In this document: one piece after another, positions 54,401 to 64,000 of the stretch
How the letters are laid out: each line of letters starts with the position of its first letter
Numbering within the stretch: the stretch's first letter is position 1
From: Folioceros fuciformis
Taxonomy: Eukaryota > Anthocerotophyta > Anthocerotopsida > Anthocerotales
Assembly (NCBI GenBank): GCA_049999805.1
Contig: JBNGIO010006258.1
Span: 212,048-276,047, forward strand
Length of the DNA: 64,000 nucleotides
Direction: 5' to 3'
Notes under the pieces: generated by a model
The model's input: only the letters and a program-made list of their open reading frames with translations
Databases searched by the model: none
Told to the model about the DNA's origin: nothing
Position numbers and translations under genes: made by a program

Positions 54401-57400
54401 CCTTACTCTCATACAGGGCAATGATATTATGAACCATCGTCACGACCTCTTCTATTGAGTGATTGCTGTACTTTGATTCTACCACCCTATCTTCGAAGGG
54501 GTACTGAGCAGAGAGATCTGACGCTTTTGATCCCTTGCCAGTTTTGGGGACGCTGCCAACAGAAGAGCCCGGTTGGCCGACCTAATGCACAAAAGTTATA
54601 AGACCTCCGAATTCAGGAGTAACAAATACACGTTATGAGCAACTAGGGCAAAGAATCAGACCTTTGAGAATTTCCCACTAAAGATTGAAAGAGCCAACCG
54701 CCAAAAGTTGGGCACATGCCGGATGAGAACAGCAGTGAGCCGCCTGATTAATCTTCCTAAAAGGGCATCGGACTCATCACCGGCTGATTCCTTCAAAGTC
54801 GGTTCTCCCACATCCTTGTCATTGTCATCAAGCAATAGGGACAAGTCTACCTCTGTCTGCAGGGCAAAACAACAGCACTCTTCACAAACTGCGCTTTGAC
54901 CAGCACAGCAAACCCGAACTCCAAATGACTTCAACTCTTCTTACAGTCTTATTTGACTCTCGCTGCAGCTGCTTCCACCGAGCATCTGATTGAACTTTCT
55001 CCCGAAATCTGCCATGAAGGGCATCCATCCGAACTTCATGCTCAACAGTGCATCCCTCAAGAAGACCTCGAATCCTCCGGTCCTATTATCACATAACAAT
55101 GCAAACAAGATTGTGTCAAGCCTGCATGTCAAGCTTGCATGTCAAGCTTGAGAGCGAGTAACACAAGAACAAGATGGTGTCCATTCTAATAACATTCAAG
55201 GGACAGCCTCGCTAGAAGTACCTGAATATTAAGGTAGTGCCAAACAGGATCTGAATCCGGCTCCAGTTCCAACAACAGGCGAATTGTGTTTTCCAACTGG
55301 AGAAATGAGAGGAAAACAGGGACTTCAATGTAGTTGATATGCCTCAAACACATGCAGAATACACAACGAAGTGGTAGCAAACCCAATCACATGACTGGAT
55401 ACCTGTGTCATCTCCACCTGAGGGTCTTCCATAGTTCTGTACAATGATTCTTTGAATTCTTGCACAATCTTGTCAACCTCTTCCAGAACTCTTTTGAGAA
55501 TGCCAACCTGTACAGATACACATGTACGGGGTAGTCGATAAAACAGGCAACCAATACGTCCTACGATTCAGCTAGGACGTCAATGCCATCAATCCATGTC
55601 AGCTTCAATGTACCTACATGTGAAGGGAGAACTATTGACTTCGCTTTCTTGTACTCTCTGATTGCAAAATCAAAGTCTCCTTTGCTAATATTGTTCCTAA
55701 TCGTGCTTGGAAGATTGAACAACGTCCGGAACCGTTGAAGGAGCCCCTGCACAGACCTTATTCTCTCTGCTTGAGCCTGCAGAGCGAGTGCACACATTAC
55801 TTTCAAGTATATGGCCAATGAGCTTGAGAAGGTGACTAACAAAGCTGATGGTATCTAATAAGCAACCTGTCTTTCAAGGAGTGGTCCAAAGGCACGTCTA
55901 GCGACAGCATCCACATCAAGTATTGCAGCACTGAGGTGATTTGTGCCTGCGCCTTCAGGATCCGCTTCTATCTGTTTCAGCTTGGAGTGAATATCTGAAA
56001 GGAGACAAGCCCAATCATGTAATGGTGGCAAAAGAGATCACAGCATAAATAATTAATACTTTGGACACTGGTCAACATGTTTATGTGAGTGATGACAGAA
56101 CGTGGCCAGAAGAACCTACCATCTATGGTGTTTTTGCAGGATATAAAACAATCAAAGTTCTCCTTGACCAGCTTCTTCAACTGTTCTTTCCGATTCTGTA
56201 GATCCTGCTTCAAGGCTCTGTCTCCAGATTCCAGTGAAGCTGAACTAGTGCTCTGGTGAATTCTGGCAAGAAAGTACTTCGGGTCAAATTTTTCAGAGTG
56301 GTACATCACTTTTTCTGCATGACAAGGTGCCAAGATCAGCGCAGGCAACTGACACGAGATACTAACAAAAGCTACTTCGCCAGCAATTCTGACCTCGGAC
56401 AACAGGATCTCGAATAATAGGAGCCTCCTGCTCAGCCTCTTTACCCTTTCCGGAGCCACGAGCTCCAAGAGCAGCTGAGCTCTCTTCATGTGTCATAAGA
56501 GTCAAGGTCTTGATATTTATGACACTGCCATTCAAAGACAGCACAAGGGCACGACTTTCTTCATATCCTCAAGGACCCTAATCCCACAGATATGGCTTTC
56601 ATCATAATTAACAAAATACAAATTGGCATTACCCAAGGCCAAGGGGATCAATCAGGTCCTCTCCACGAGGGAGAACATCAATAATAGTGGTGGATCGCCG
56701 CATCCGTGTAACACTTGCGGCAGGAGCAGCCCTGGTTTCACGCATTTCACGAACCCTGCGGACAAGCTGTGACAGAACAAAATCAGTATTGCAAACTACC
56801 ACCAAATTTGATCACAGGCCAGGCAGGCCAGGGCAAGATCCTACAGAGATGAAATCAATCAAAGCCCGACATCCCATTCGGGCCAGGTTCTCAGCAATCG
56901 TATTCCTTCTGGTGATGGAAATGCATCAGGTGCCCTGTCGTGCTCTTCCTCAACCATTCACAGCTGCAAGTGCCGAGCATTTCAGTGACGCGAGAAATAC
57001 CTCGGCTTCGTCCACAAACTTCCAGGCCTCAGGCTCCTCGTCATCCTCATCCCACCCAAGGTCGCTGTCATCATCAAAATCGTCTCTGTTCGCCTGCTTT
57101 GGGTCTCCACCTGCTGCAGCTGAAGTTTTCCTTCGGGGAGTGTCTTCCTCTTCAGACGATATACTAAGAAGCTCCACCTCCGACTCCTCATCGTCCTCAA
57201 TGGGAGGAGGCGGAGGCTTGGGCGGAGTCCGCTTGGGGGGAGTCTTCGGAGCCGCCCGCGGTGGAGGACCTGGGCCAGCCAGGGCGACCACGGGAGGTGG
57301 GTAGTTCGGAGGCCGCTGGAACTTAGCCATTTCCCTTTGAGCCTGTTCCTGCACAGCTTGGATCAAAAGCTCGTCCTCCTCCTCCAGCTCCTCTTCATCG

Positions 57401-57408
57401 CCCACCAT
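51495..57408 (-). CDS. SEC5: Exocyst complex component SEC5
   Basis: A multi-exon gene, roughly 1,050 residues. Exon 1 (57001-57408) starts MVGDEEELEEEDELL, runs through a proline-rich tract and reaches DDEESEVELLSISSEEED, the usual plant SEC5 N-terminus. Later exons give FDPKYFLARIHQ, NFDCFISCKNTI, RIRSVQGLLQRFRTLFNLPS, EYKKAKSIVLPSHVG, LLELEPDSDPVWHYLN, RRLTAVLIRHVPNFW, HQRLLMVLSNCGFC and DINGFCQLMLE, in the family order. The last exon is 51495-51929 and ends with a Ser-rich tail; the one before ends at 52117. SEC5 is a rod-shaped CATCHR subunit of the octameric exocyst that tethers secretory vesicles to the plasma membrane. I did not place every exon, so small junction errors or a frame break would escape me. 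Confidence 0.92.
51961..52083. repeat. 30-bp tandem repeats inside the last SEC5 intron
   Basis: Three near-perfect 30-base copies (51961-51990, 51991-52020, 52021-52050), then a fourth with a few inserted bases. The unit contains cttcacacggtttccattgg. The array fills most of the intron 51930-52116. Confidence 0.93.
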
Positions 57409-57823
57409 GGCTACGGACACCAATCTCGGTCCAGCACCCAGCTAGCTCCGCGCACAGTGTCACATATGGCGACAATCACCAGGACAAGAATCCCGCAGCA
57501 AGCTCCGAATCCAAACTTGCGAATTCCCCGGTCCGCAACGACACCGCAGATCAGACCGCCGGCATGCGACCCGAGGCAAACCAGATCCAACTGATATAGC
57601 AAACATTTCCGGCACAATGCGGCTACCGATGCGCCAGCCAGGCAAACCCTGGCATGGAAGAGCAGATCTCAGTGCATGCAAAGCGCATGTCCTGCAGAGC
57701 TCTGACAATCACGGCTGGAGTCTACGGCCGAACCTAAGCGCCGGCTGGCTCGGTGCCGAACCTTTTAACCAGGTTTAGCCAGCTTTCTACCCGTGGACCG
57801 CCGAGCGCGCGGAAGAGTGAGTG
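57409..57823. promoter_or_regulatory. Shared divergent promoter of SEC5 and uL30m genes
   Basis: The two start codons face away from each other, 415 bases apart, with no frame between. The interval must hold both promoters. I see no clear TATA box on either side. Confidence 0.5.
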
Positions 57824-58330
57824 ATGGCGGGAGTTAAAGTGAAGCCGGCTTGGAGCGCACGACTAGCGATCCAGCTGGTACGAGGATTGCCAGGCACCAT
57901 GGCACTCCATCGCCGCACCGTGGCGGCGCTGGGGCTGCGTAGGCGCCATCAAACCGTTTTCAGGGACAACACTCCGACAATCCGGGGTCAGATCAATCAG
58001 GTGAGCACCATTCCAGTACCTCATCAGTTTGTTTCCGGCCTTGTTTGGGATTTGAGTCAGCCTGACACGGCGCTGTCGTAGATTTGTAACATTGAATGAT
58101 ATCTTCAAATTGCCACGAGAATTGGATTCTTGTGAGCCTTGCATGGCTCCGCCAGGGTTTCGTGGTTGTTTTTGCTCGATGGCTCTGTTTTGATTGTTTC
58201 CTCGTTGTAGGTGAAGAGGCTGCTGTATGTCGAGACACAGGAAATGTATGATGCAAGGGTGAAAGCTGAAGCTGAGCACAGAGCACTCAGGCCACCGCTC
58301 ATCTTTGAGCATACCCCGGCAAAGAACTAG
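57824..58330 (+). CDS. Ribosomal protein uL30 (L30), mitochondrial type
   Basis: The model is join(57824..58000, 58211..58330), 98 aa. The fold and motifs of the bacterial-type L30 family are clear: LVRGLPGTMALHRRTVAALG, TVFRDNTPTIRGQINQ and VKRLLYVETQEMYDAR. The last block begins the second exon, in phase 0. Plant proteins of this length and sequence belong to the mitochondrial large ribosomal subunit. There is no long presequence, as is common for this small protein. The first ATG that keeps the domain intact is 57824. Confidence 0.9.
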
Positions 58331-59180
58331 AGCTGGATGAGTATGGATGATTCCTGCGAGCCTGCTGCGAAATTATTTTGCATAGATTCGAGTGAGTCCT
58401 GAAGAGTTGATCCTCTTGATGCCATGGTGGTTTCGTTCTTTTCAAGTGAAAATTGAGCTTTTTAATTATCCAGTACAGCACGAGCTCAACGCAAGAGAGC
58501 AGAGCCGGGGTAGGGGCAAGCGGCGCCACCATCCGCTTCGCTCGAACCGTCGCTCGAAACTTTCAAACACGACCAGGAGGATGGCCTCGAAGGTCTGCAG
58601 ACGAATGGTTTGCACTGACAGTAAGAAAACGCAATTTCGGCACGCAGATTTCTCAGGAACGGCGATATTAGATCACGTCCAGGTGGCCGAGACACGGAGC
58701 AGTAATGCAGAGAACATTACAGGCATTCAGAAAAGTATCTAAATGTCCAAATCGGATGGCTTACCTCAATCAATAGATTATTTTATTACAGTTGGTACGT
58801 AGGCAAACATTAAACATCGAATTGTCTGTCCAGCACATTAGCTTAAACCAATGAGACACAGGTACGAAGTCTCCGCAACTTGGAAGAGAAAATGGATCTC
58901 CTGGTGCCCTTTAGCCTAAGGAAGGGGCCTAGGATACTAGAAGAGGCAGTCTAACTTTAAATAAGACTTCAGTCAATGGCCTCAGTGACCCCGATAAACA
59001 ATGTGAGATCGGCAGCGCCTTATGCTGCTGAATCCTATGACGTGGTCCGGAATTTTTCCGGCCTATACGTTTCTCTGGCAGACCTGGGTGAATGTGCGTG
59101 TAGCGCTCCTCGCTCACGTCCACACGCCTCACAAAGTAATACTAATGTACACTCAAGCTTCACGTCCATATAAGCCAAAA
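58331..59180. other. Convergent 3' regions
   Basis: Lies between the uL30m stop (plus) and the ELL-like stop (minus) and should hold both 3' UTRs. The short frames present have no recognisable content. Confidence 0.55.
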
Positions 59181-62100
59181 CTATCTAGTCCCGCGGCCCA
59201 CGAATCCTGACTCGGGCCTGGAGGGTTGTACCTTGTCGGCATACTCCTTGATACGCGACTTCAGGCGACTAAGCTGTTTGTGCAACCCAAGGAACGCATG
59301 GCGCATGCGCTTGAACCGGTCCCTGGAGTCGATAAAGGCGTCAGTTAAATCCCCGTAGATCGCCGCAAGCTTTATCTTGTCCTCAGCAGCCTTTGCCTGA
59401 TCGACGCCCGCCCGGAACTCGTCAAAGGGGCGAGCACACCTCTGCAGAGCTGTGTTCAGGCGGAGATAAACATCATACTTCTCACCGTATTCCGTGACGC
59501 ACCGTTTATACTCTTCCATATTTCCAATCGGACCTTGCAGCTCTTCAGACAGCTTCTCATAGGGAGCAAACCACTGGTCCTCCACGGGATCTCTTGCAAC
59601 AGTCCTCTTCTTCGCAGAGAAACCATCTGCAGAGCTCTCTTTCTTCTGCACACCCATCTTCGCAGGAACGGGAACGGAATCTGAGGATGGCCTTGCCTGC
59701 TGGTGGTCCATCTGCCTCTTTGCACTCTCCTGTCTATGTGACACAACTCCCCCGCCAGCTCTCTCAGTTTTGGACTTGACAATCTGGGAACTTGTCACAC
59801 TTGGCATGTTTGATTCCTTCTTCATGGCCTTCCTTGACTCCATATGCCCATCTGCAGCATCCGCTGTTCTCTTCGTCCCCCTTCCACCGACCTTACCCTT
59901 CGCAGTATCTGCACCCTTGCCAACTGCAGCCTCCGGCTTTCCTGTGACCGCAGCCTCGAGTCTGACGGGTGTTAAGTCAGACCTTTGTCCATCTTTCGTC
60001 CCGCCAGGACTCCTCTTCGCTGGAGAGTCTCTTCTTACATCGTTGACCCTGCCTGCCATCCTACTCAAAGCCTCGCCAGCAGCGGCGTCCTTCACCGCCT
60101 CATTCTTGTCCTTGACCATTTGCTTCCCGCTCTCGATATCATCCAGTTCACCTGATTCCCTGTCAGACCTCAGTTTGCCTCTATCTTCAACTCCTTCTCT
60201 AATCTCTCCGTCGCTCAACATCCCACTTTCTTCTGCTTGCTCAGCCCCAGAAGACTTCAAAATTTTCGCTCTTTTAGCTTGAAGCTCTGCACCTGGCATC
60301 GCCCTGTCTGGATAATTCTGCCTTTTCGAAGACTCGAATTCGCGACTGCGCCGTCTGATCTGATCTGGATTGTTAGGCCACCCATGCATTTCATACTGAT
60401 CCCTACCAGTGACAGGAAACGTCTCAACATTAGGCCCAGGTCTTCCCAACAGGCTTGGCTCCCCATGATTCTTCCTGTAATGTTCTGCCACTGCAACTGC
60501 TGGTGTATCAGTCGCTTTCAACGGTGGCTCTGCTCCTGGAGCCTTTGCCGTCTGCACATTCTTCGATGCCTTCCTCCCACCAGGAGCATTGCTAGCTTTC
60601 ATCACGGGCTTTTGGCCCTTTGGTTTTCCAGCTGCCACACGTGGAGCTTCACTTCCCCGAAGTGGAGACAAGTGTTGTTGTAACTTCCCTCCTGCAGAAC
60701 TGGAGTTTTGGCTCAAGTGAAACCCCGTCTGCTCCACAGCGCTATCAGTCAGAAAAGGAGCACCAAGCTCCTGGGAACCCTCTGCAGATGCAGGGGAAGA
60801 CTTTTTGGCCGCTTGTGCTGACACATGTGTTTTCCCGGATGAACCCTCTCCTCTAACGTTCATTCCGACCCCTAGTCCTGTTCCCTCTGAGATATCCTTG
60901 CTGGAAGGTTTAGCCTCCTTTGCAACAGCAGGCCCACGTCTATCCTTGTCAATAGATGGCCCCCGTCTGGCCCCTCTGTTTTGCGCTTTCATCTCCAATG
61001 CTTCTATACTGTTATCAGACTCCGAACTCCTGCACTTGCGAGAATCATCTGTAGACCTGTCACCTGCATTCGCAGCCTTCAGTGCACCCCTATCTACCGA
61101 TTCATGCTGTCCACCAGGAACATCAGCAACCACCTTCTGGTTATCAATCAAGGAGGCCACTCGGGGTGAAGGTGGGGCTCCTTCTGAGGAAACAACATCA
61201 ATTTCTTCGTCGTCCTCATCATCACCTGCGAGGGCTGGTCTTTCAGTTCCAGCCAGATTCTCTGCACCCAGTTGTTCAGCATTCCAAGGAGGTGTTGGCT
61301 CCAGTCTCTGGACATGAGGAGAAGGTTCCTTGTTTTCCCCTTTTGGTTTCTCGTTCTCATCGTCACTTACAATATTTACATCCTCATCCCCACCCTCATC
61401 TGCACTGTCGTCGTCCCCACTGCTGCTGGAAGTGTCGCTATCACTGTCACTCCCACTACCACTCTCGCTTCCACTCCCACTTCCGCTGTCGCTGTCACTA
61501 CCACTGCCAGAGCTGGTACTTTCACCGCCATCACTGTCATCGGGTGTTTTCGAAGGCACCTCCTGAGCCCTAGAGGGTGTGTTATCTGCAGAAACGCCAT
61601 CTTCCCTGATTTGGTTACCCCCAGGAGCCATAGCTGTTCTATCAGGGCTTGCAAAAGCTTGAGAACTTTTCTGCTGAACATCAGGTCGAACAGCAGACGC
61701 AGTTTTCTGGGGGCCTTCCTCCGTTTTACTATTAGTCTTCCTAATTGGAGGCCTCTGAAATTGCTTCACAGCAGTTGGAGCCTCTGTTGCTTCCTTCCTA
61801 ACGTCTTGCTCATCCATTGCAACCACTTCTAATGGTACATCCGATGAGACATCTGGTGGAGCCGGAGAATCTGCAAGTGATGGAGAGTCCACAGGTACAA
61901 AGTCAGGTGAGTTTCCCGAAGGCTTTGTCACAACTCCCTTTTCGACCCCTTGCTTGAGCAAGTATTTCCCTGGTGCAATAAAGGTGGCTATTTGCTTCAA
62001 AATTTTCTCCATGTTCTTCTTCCTTGCGGCCTGCAAGCTAGGCTGGCAATCTCCTAACGCCCTCTCCAAAGCCTTCATCGACATTCCTTTCGGGTTGTCC

Positions 62101-63131
62101 GTTAGCAGCGTGATCAGACAGTTCCGAAGGTCACCACCATTGACAGCTGCTCCAGACTTAGGCACTGACTCGGGGGGGGCAACTGCAGCTGGGCTGGAGA
62201 CCTGTGGCTTGCTGATGACAGCAGGTGGAGGCGCCTCCTCCACCACAGAACGCCCCTTGGGTGGCAGCATCGTGCCTGCTGGTGCTGGCGCAGGATTGGG
62301 CAATCTGGGAGCAGCAGCTATAACTTCAGGCGAGACTGGAGCTGCCAATTTCGGCTTGATGGTGCCAACAGGGTGAATGGAAGCCACCTTGTTCTTCCCT
62401 GCTGCACCTCCAGTTGCTGCCGGTCTCCCCTTGCTCAAGGACTCCTTCATTTGCATAGCATTCTGATGAGACCTGTTCTGCATAAATTTCCTTCCACTTC
62501 CGCCGTCATTCGCAGCAGCTACTTGATTCTTCAAGCTGCTACTAGGTTCAAGAACGATGGCCTTGCGGGACTTCTGCTTTCGTTCTGCCTCTGCAGACCG
62601 CTCCTTCACACGATTAGATTCACCCGCATCCAAGGTCCGATTGACAGAAATCTTCCGCCACACAGCTCCTGCTTCAGCCAGAATCCCGTTCCCAGATTCC
62701 CCCCGCTGCTGCTCTTCATATATCGCAAACAAATGCCCTGGTTCTCGAGCGGACGAAAACCTGATCTCCTCACTCCCCACCTTAAGCACTCCCGCACCGG
62801 AGGGCGAAGATCCAAACTTCATCGACAAACTCCCTCCATCACCTTTCACCCGACTCAGCTCCTCCCAAAGCCCCGGAGTGAGCTTCGCAAGTATCGCATA
62901 CGCGGCCGGCGTGCCGTCGGACAACATCTGGAACGTTTCTTCCACCGCGTTGGCTGCCGGGACCACGGCAGCAGCAGCCGCCTTCTCAGCAGCAGCACCA
63001 TCTCGAGCCGGGCGCCCTTTGCTCTTCCCAGCCATCCCCATACCTCTCCCAAGAGGTAAGACCCGGCTGGCAGGGGGGGGACCAAGCCTGCCCTGGCCTC
63101 GGCCCCCTCCCCTCCCATACTTGCTGGTCAT
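59181..63131 (-). CDS. ELL/occludin-domain transcription elongation factor-like protein
   Basis: A single open frame of 1,316 codons with no intron needed. The N-terminal part has a Gly/Arg-rich start, an ELL-like segment, and a winged-helix-like stretch (LITLLTDNPKGMSMKALERA). The middle is long, disordered and charged, with a Ser/Asp/Gly run near residue 550 and EDVNIVSDDE. The C-terminal 115 residues form an occludin-homology (ELL C-terminal) domain: YEKLSEELQGPIGNMEEYKR, then YDVYLRLNTAL, and FLGLHKQLSRLKSRIKEYAD. ELL proteins stimulate RNA polymerase II elongation in animal super elongation complexes. Plants have long proteins of this layout with little studied function. The C-terminal domain is the firmest part of the call. 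Confidence 0.8.
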   Translation of the reverse strand: MTSKYGRGGGRGQGRLGPPPASRVLPLGRGMGMAGKSKGRPARDGAAAEKAAAAAVVPAANAVEETFQMLSDGTPAAYAILAKLTPGLWEELSRVKGDGGSLSMKFGSSPSGAGVLKVGSEEIRFSSAREPGHLFAIYEEQQRGESGNGILAEAGAVWRKISVNRTLDAGESNRVKERSAEAERKQKSRKAIVLEPSSSLKNQVAAANDGGSGRKFMQNRSHQNAMQMKESLSKGRPAATGGAAGKNKVASIHPVGTIKPKLAAPVSPEVIAAAPRLPNPAPAPAGTMLPPKGRSVVEEAPPPAVISKPQVSSPAAVAPPESVPKSGAAVNGGDLRNCLITLLTDNPKGMSMKALERALGDCQPSLQAARKKNMEKILKQIATFIAPGKYLLKQGVEKGVVTKPSGNSPDFVPVDSPSLADSPAPPDVSSDVPLEVVAMDEQDVRKEATEAPTAVKQFQRPPIRKTNSKTEEGPQKTASAVRPDVQQKSSQAFASPDRTAMAPGGNQIREDGVSADNTPSRAQEVPSKTPDDSDGGESTSSGSGSDSDSGSGSGSESGSGSDSDSDTSSSSGDDDSADEGGDEDVNIVSDDENEKPKGENKEPSPHVQRLEPTPPWNAEQLGAENLAGTERPALAGDDEDDEEIDVVSSEGAPPSPRVASLIDNQKVVADVPGGQHESVDRGALKAANAGDRSTDDSRKCRSSESDNSIEALEMKAQNRGARRGPSIDKDRRGPAVAKEAKPSSKDISEGTGLGVGMNVRGEGSSGKTHVSAQAAKKSSPASAEGSQELGAPFLTDSAVEQTGFHLSQNSSSAGGKLQQHLSPLRGSEAPRVAAGKPKGQKPVMKASNAPGGRKASKNVQTAKAPGAEPPLKATDTPAVAVAEHYRKNHGEPSLLGRPGPNVETFPVTGRDQYEMHGWPNNPDQIRRRSREFESSKRQNYPDRAMPGAELQAKRAKILKSSGAEQAEESGMLSDGEIREGVEDRGKLRSDRESGELDDIESGKQMVKDKNEAVKDAAAGEALSRMAGRVNDVRRDSPAKRSPGGTKDGQRSDLTPVRLEAAVTGKPEAAVGKGADTAKGKVGGRGTKRTADAADGHMESRKAMKKESNMPSVTSSQIVKSKTERAGGGVVSHRQESAKRQMDHQQARPSSDSVPVPAKMGVQKKESSADGFSAKKRTVARDPVEDQWFAPYEKLSEELQGPIGNMEEYKRCVTEYGEKYDVYLRLNTALQRCARPFDEFRAGVDQAKAAEDKIKLAAIYGDLTDAFIDSRDRFKRMRHAFLGLHKQLSRLKSRIKEYADKVQPSRPESGFVGRGTR

Positions 63132-64000
63132 GCTCTCCTATCTCCTGCAACAGATATCGCAATCCAACATATCTAAATCCACGCAATTCAACTCACATCA
63201 GCTCCCTCCCACGCAGGCCATGCAGGCCAAAAACACACCAAATCGGCCTCAAACTGCACAATTCACCATAACACCATCCCTCCTTACCAAATTAGCTCTC
63301 CTTCTCTTCCTTTCCTCCACAAAGGCCGCTGAGTTTCGCTGGAACAGTTGCAGACGAGAGTGATCAACCCTCCCCCGGCGCTACCGACGCCAGTGCACCT
63401 GACGCACACATGTTGCTGGCGCTGGCGCTGGCCCCTTGCCAAGAGGAGACGTCGCAGGAAGGACGTGGCCATGACCAACGTTCTGACCCCGGCTTCCGAG
63501 GGAGGTTCTCATATTTCTTCCTTCAAAGTCTCCCCAGCGAAGAAAACTAGTCCTTTAAGAAACACGTTCAAGGACAAATGCTGCATTACCAAATTAAATC
63601 GCCTCCAACCAACCTACACCCACTCCCCCACACACAGCACCAACATATGCTTGGAATAGTAACAACCCTATTCAGACTAAGTCCTGTACTTCTATATTGA
63701 GTATTTTGGATTAGCTCTCATATTACATTATGATACATACTTCAACATCGTAATATAGTATGAGTAATAATATGATAATATGAGCTTTCAGTAGGACATA
63801 GCCTGTAAATGCCTGTAAATCTTCCAATTGTAGACTCATAGTTGGCTTCGAGTTATGTTATTCACCTATAATTCTAGGACTTGCAGTTATAGGACTCATA
63901 GCTAGCTTCTAGTTATGTTACTCATCCATAATTCTAGAACTTGTTTGTCAATCCTGTCAGAACTTGTATGCATAACTCTTTATGTTTTCAGGGCCTTTTT
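63132..64000. other. ELL-like gene upstream region; AT-rich tail with a 60-bp duplication
   Basis: No gene recognised. Two copies of a 60-base unit containing gttatgtta and ataattctag lie at about 63832-63951, and the bases from 63660 onward are strongly AT-rich. The ELL-like promoter must lie near 63132-63450. Confidence 0.55.

Noticed and set aside
59770-61832. Several plus-strand frames of 100-190 codons
   Set aside because: Antisense readings of the low-complexity middle of the ELL-like protein (Ser/Asp/Gly runs). No independent support.
1-64000. tRNA, rRNA, CRISPR, prokaryotic operon or phage features
   Set aside because: I looked for clover-leaf B-box sequences, rRNA cores and regularly spaced repeats with unique spacers and saw none. 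The spliced genes are clearly eukaryotic nuclear.

Overview
This is nuclear DNA of a land plant. The genes are spliced, with canonical GT-AG introns mostly 70-200 bases long. They include plant-specific families: a POK-type kinesin-12, a PLS-class PPR protein, an LRR receptor kinase, YCF54, DUF4057 and exocyst SEC5. The very uniform PLS-type PPR array, the hevein protein carrying a hedgehog-type Hint domain, and the compact introns make me favour a seed-free plant (bryophyte, lycophyte or fern), but I cannot fix the species. Two assembly gaps are present (100 N at 3507-3606 and 10 N at 31956-31965).

Layout. 1.1-3.3 kb (-): five-exon DUF4057 gene, with a decayed relative just downstream. 5.7-10.5 kb (-): thirteen-exon U-box gene whose C-terminal half is three tandem copies of a three-exon module. 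10.2-15.5 kb: a duplicated and scrambled block. It holds a truncated F-box copy, pieces of the neighbouring kinesin gene, a second copy of the U-box first exon, and an intact F-box gene. 16.2-30.0 kb (-): a giant phragmoplast-orienting kinesin. 30-33.8 kb: gene-poor, with minisatellites and a collapsed tandem repeat. 33.8-37.7 kb (-): intronless PPR gene. It is head-to-head with YCF54 (+, 37.99-39.06 kb), which is followed by a small dsRNA-binding protein gene (+, 39.86-40.60 kb).

41.2-42.2 kb (+): the most striking gene, a secreted hevein-type chitin-binding domain fused to a hedgehog-like autoprocessing (Hint/Hog) domain with a hydrophobic C-terminal tail. 42.5-46.3 kb (-): LRR receptor kinase with a triplicated 112-base unit in its intron. 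48.6-50.6 kb (+): complete ten-exon gene for F-actin capping protein alpha. 51.5-57.4 kb (-): exocyst subunit SEC5. 57.8-58.3 kb (+): mitochondrial-type ribosomal protein uL30. 59.2-63.1 kb (-): intronless ELL/occludin-type transcription elongation factor.

The genes are not an operon or cluster. Several act in cell growth and division (POK kinesin in division-plane guidance, SEC5 in exocytosis, capping protein in actin control), others in organelles (PPR, YCF54, uL30m). Exon coordinates for the DUF4057, U-box, YCF54, dsRBD, Hint, RLK, CPA and uL30m genes were placed by hand. In each, the splice phases fit and the total length is a whole number of codons. The kinesin and SEC5 models are only partly resolved.
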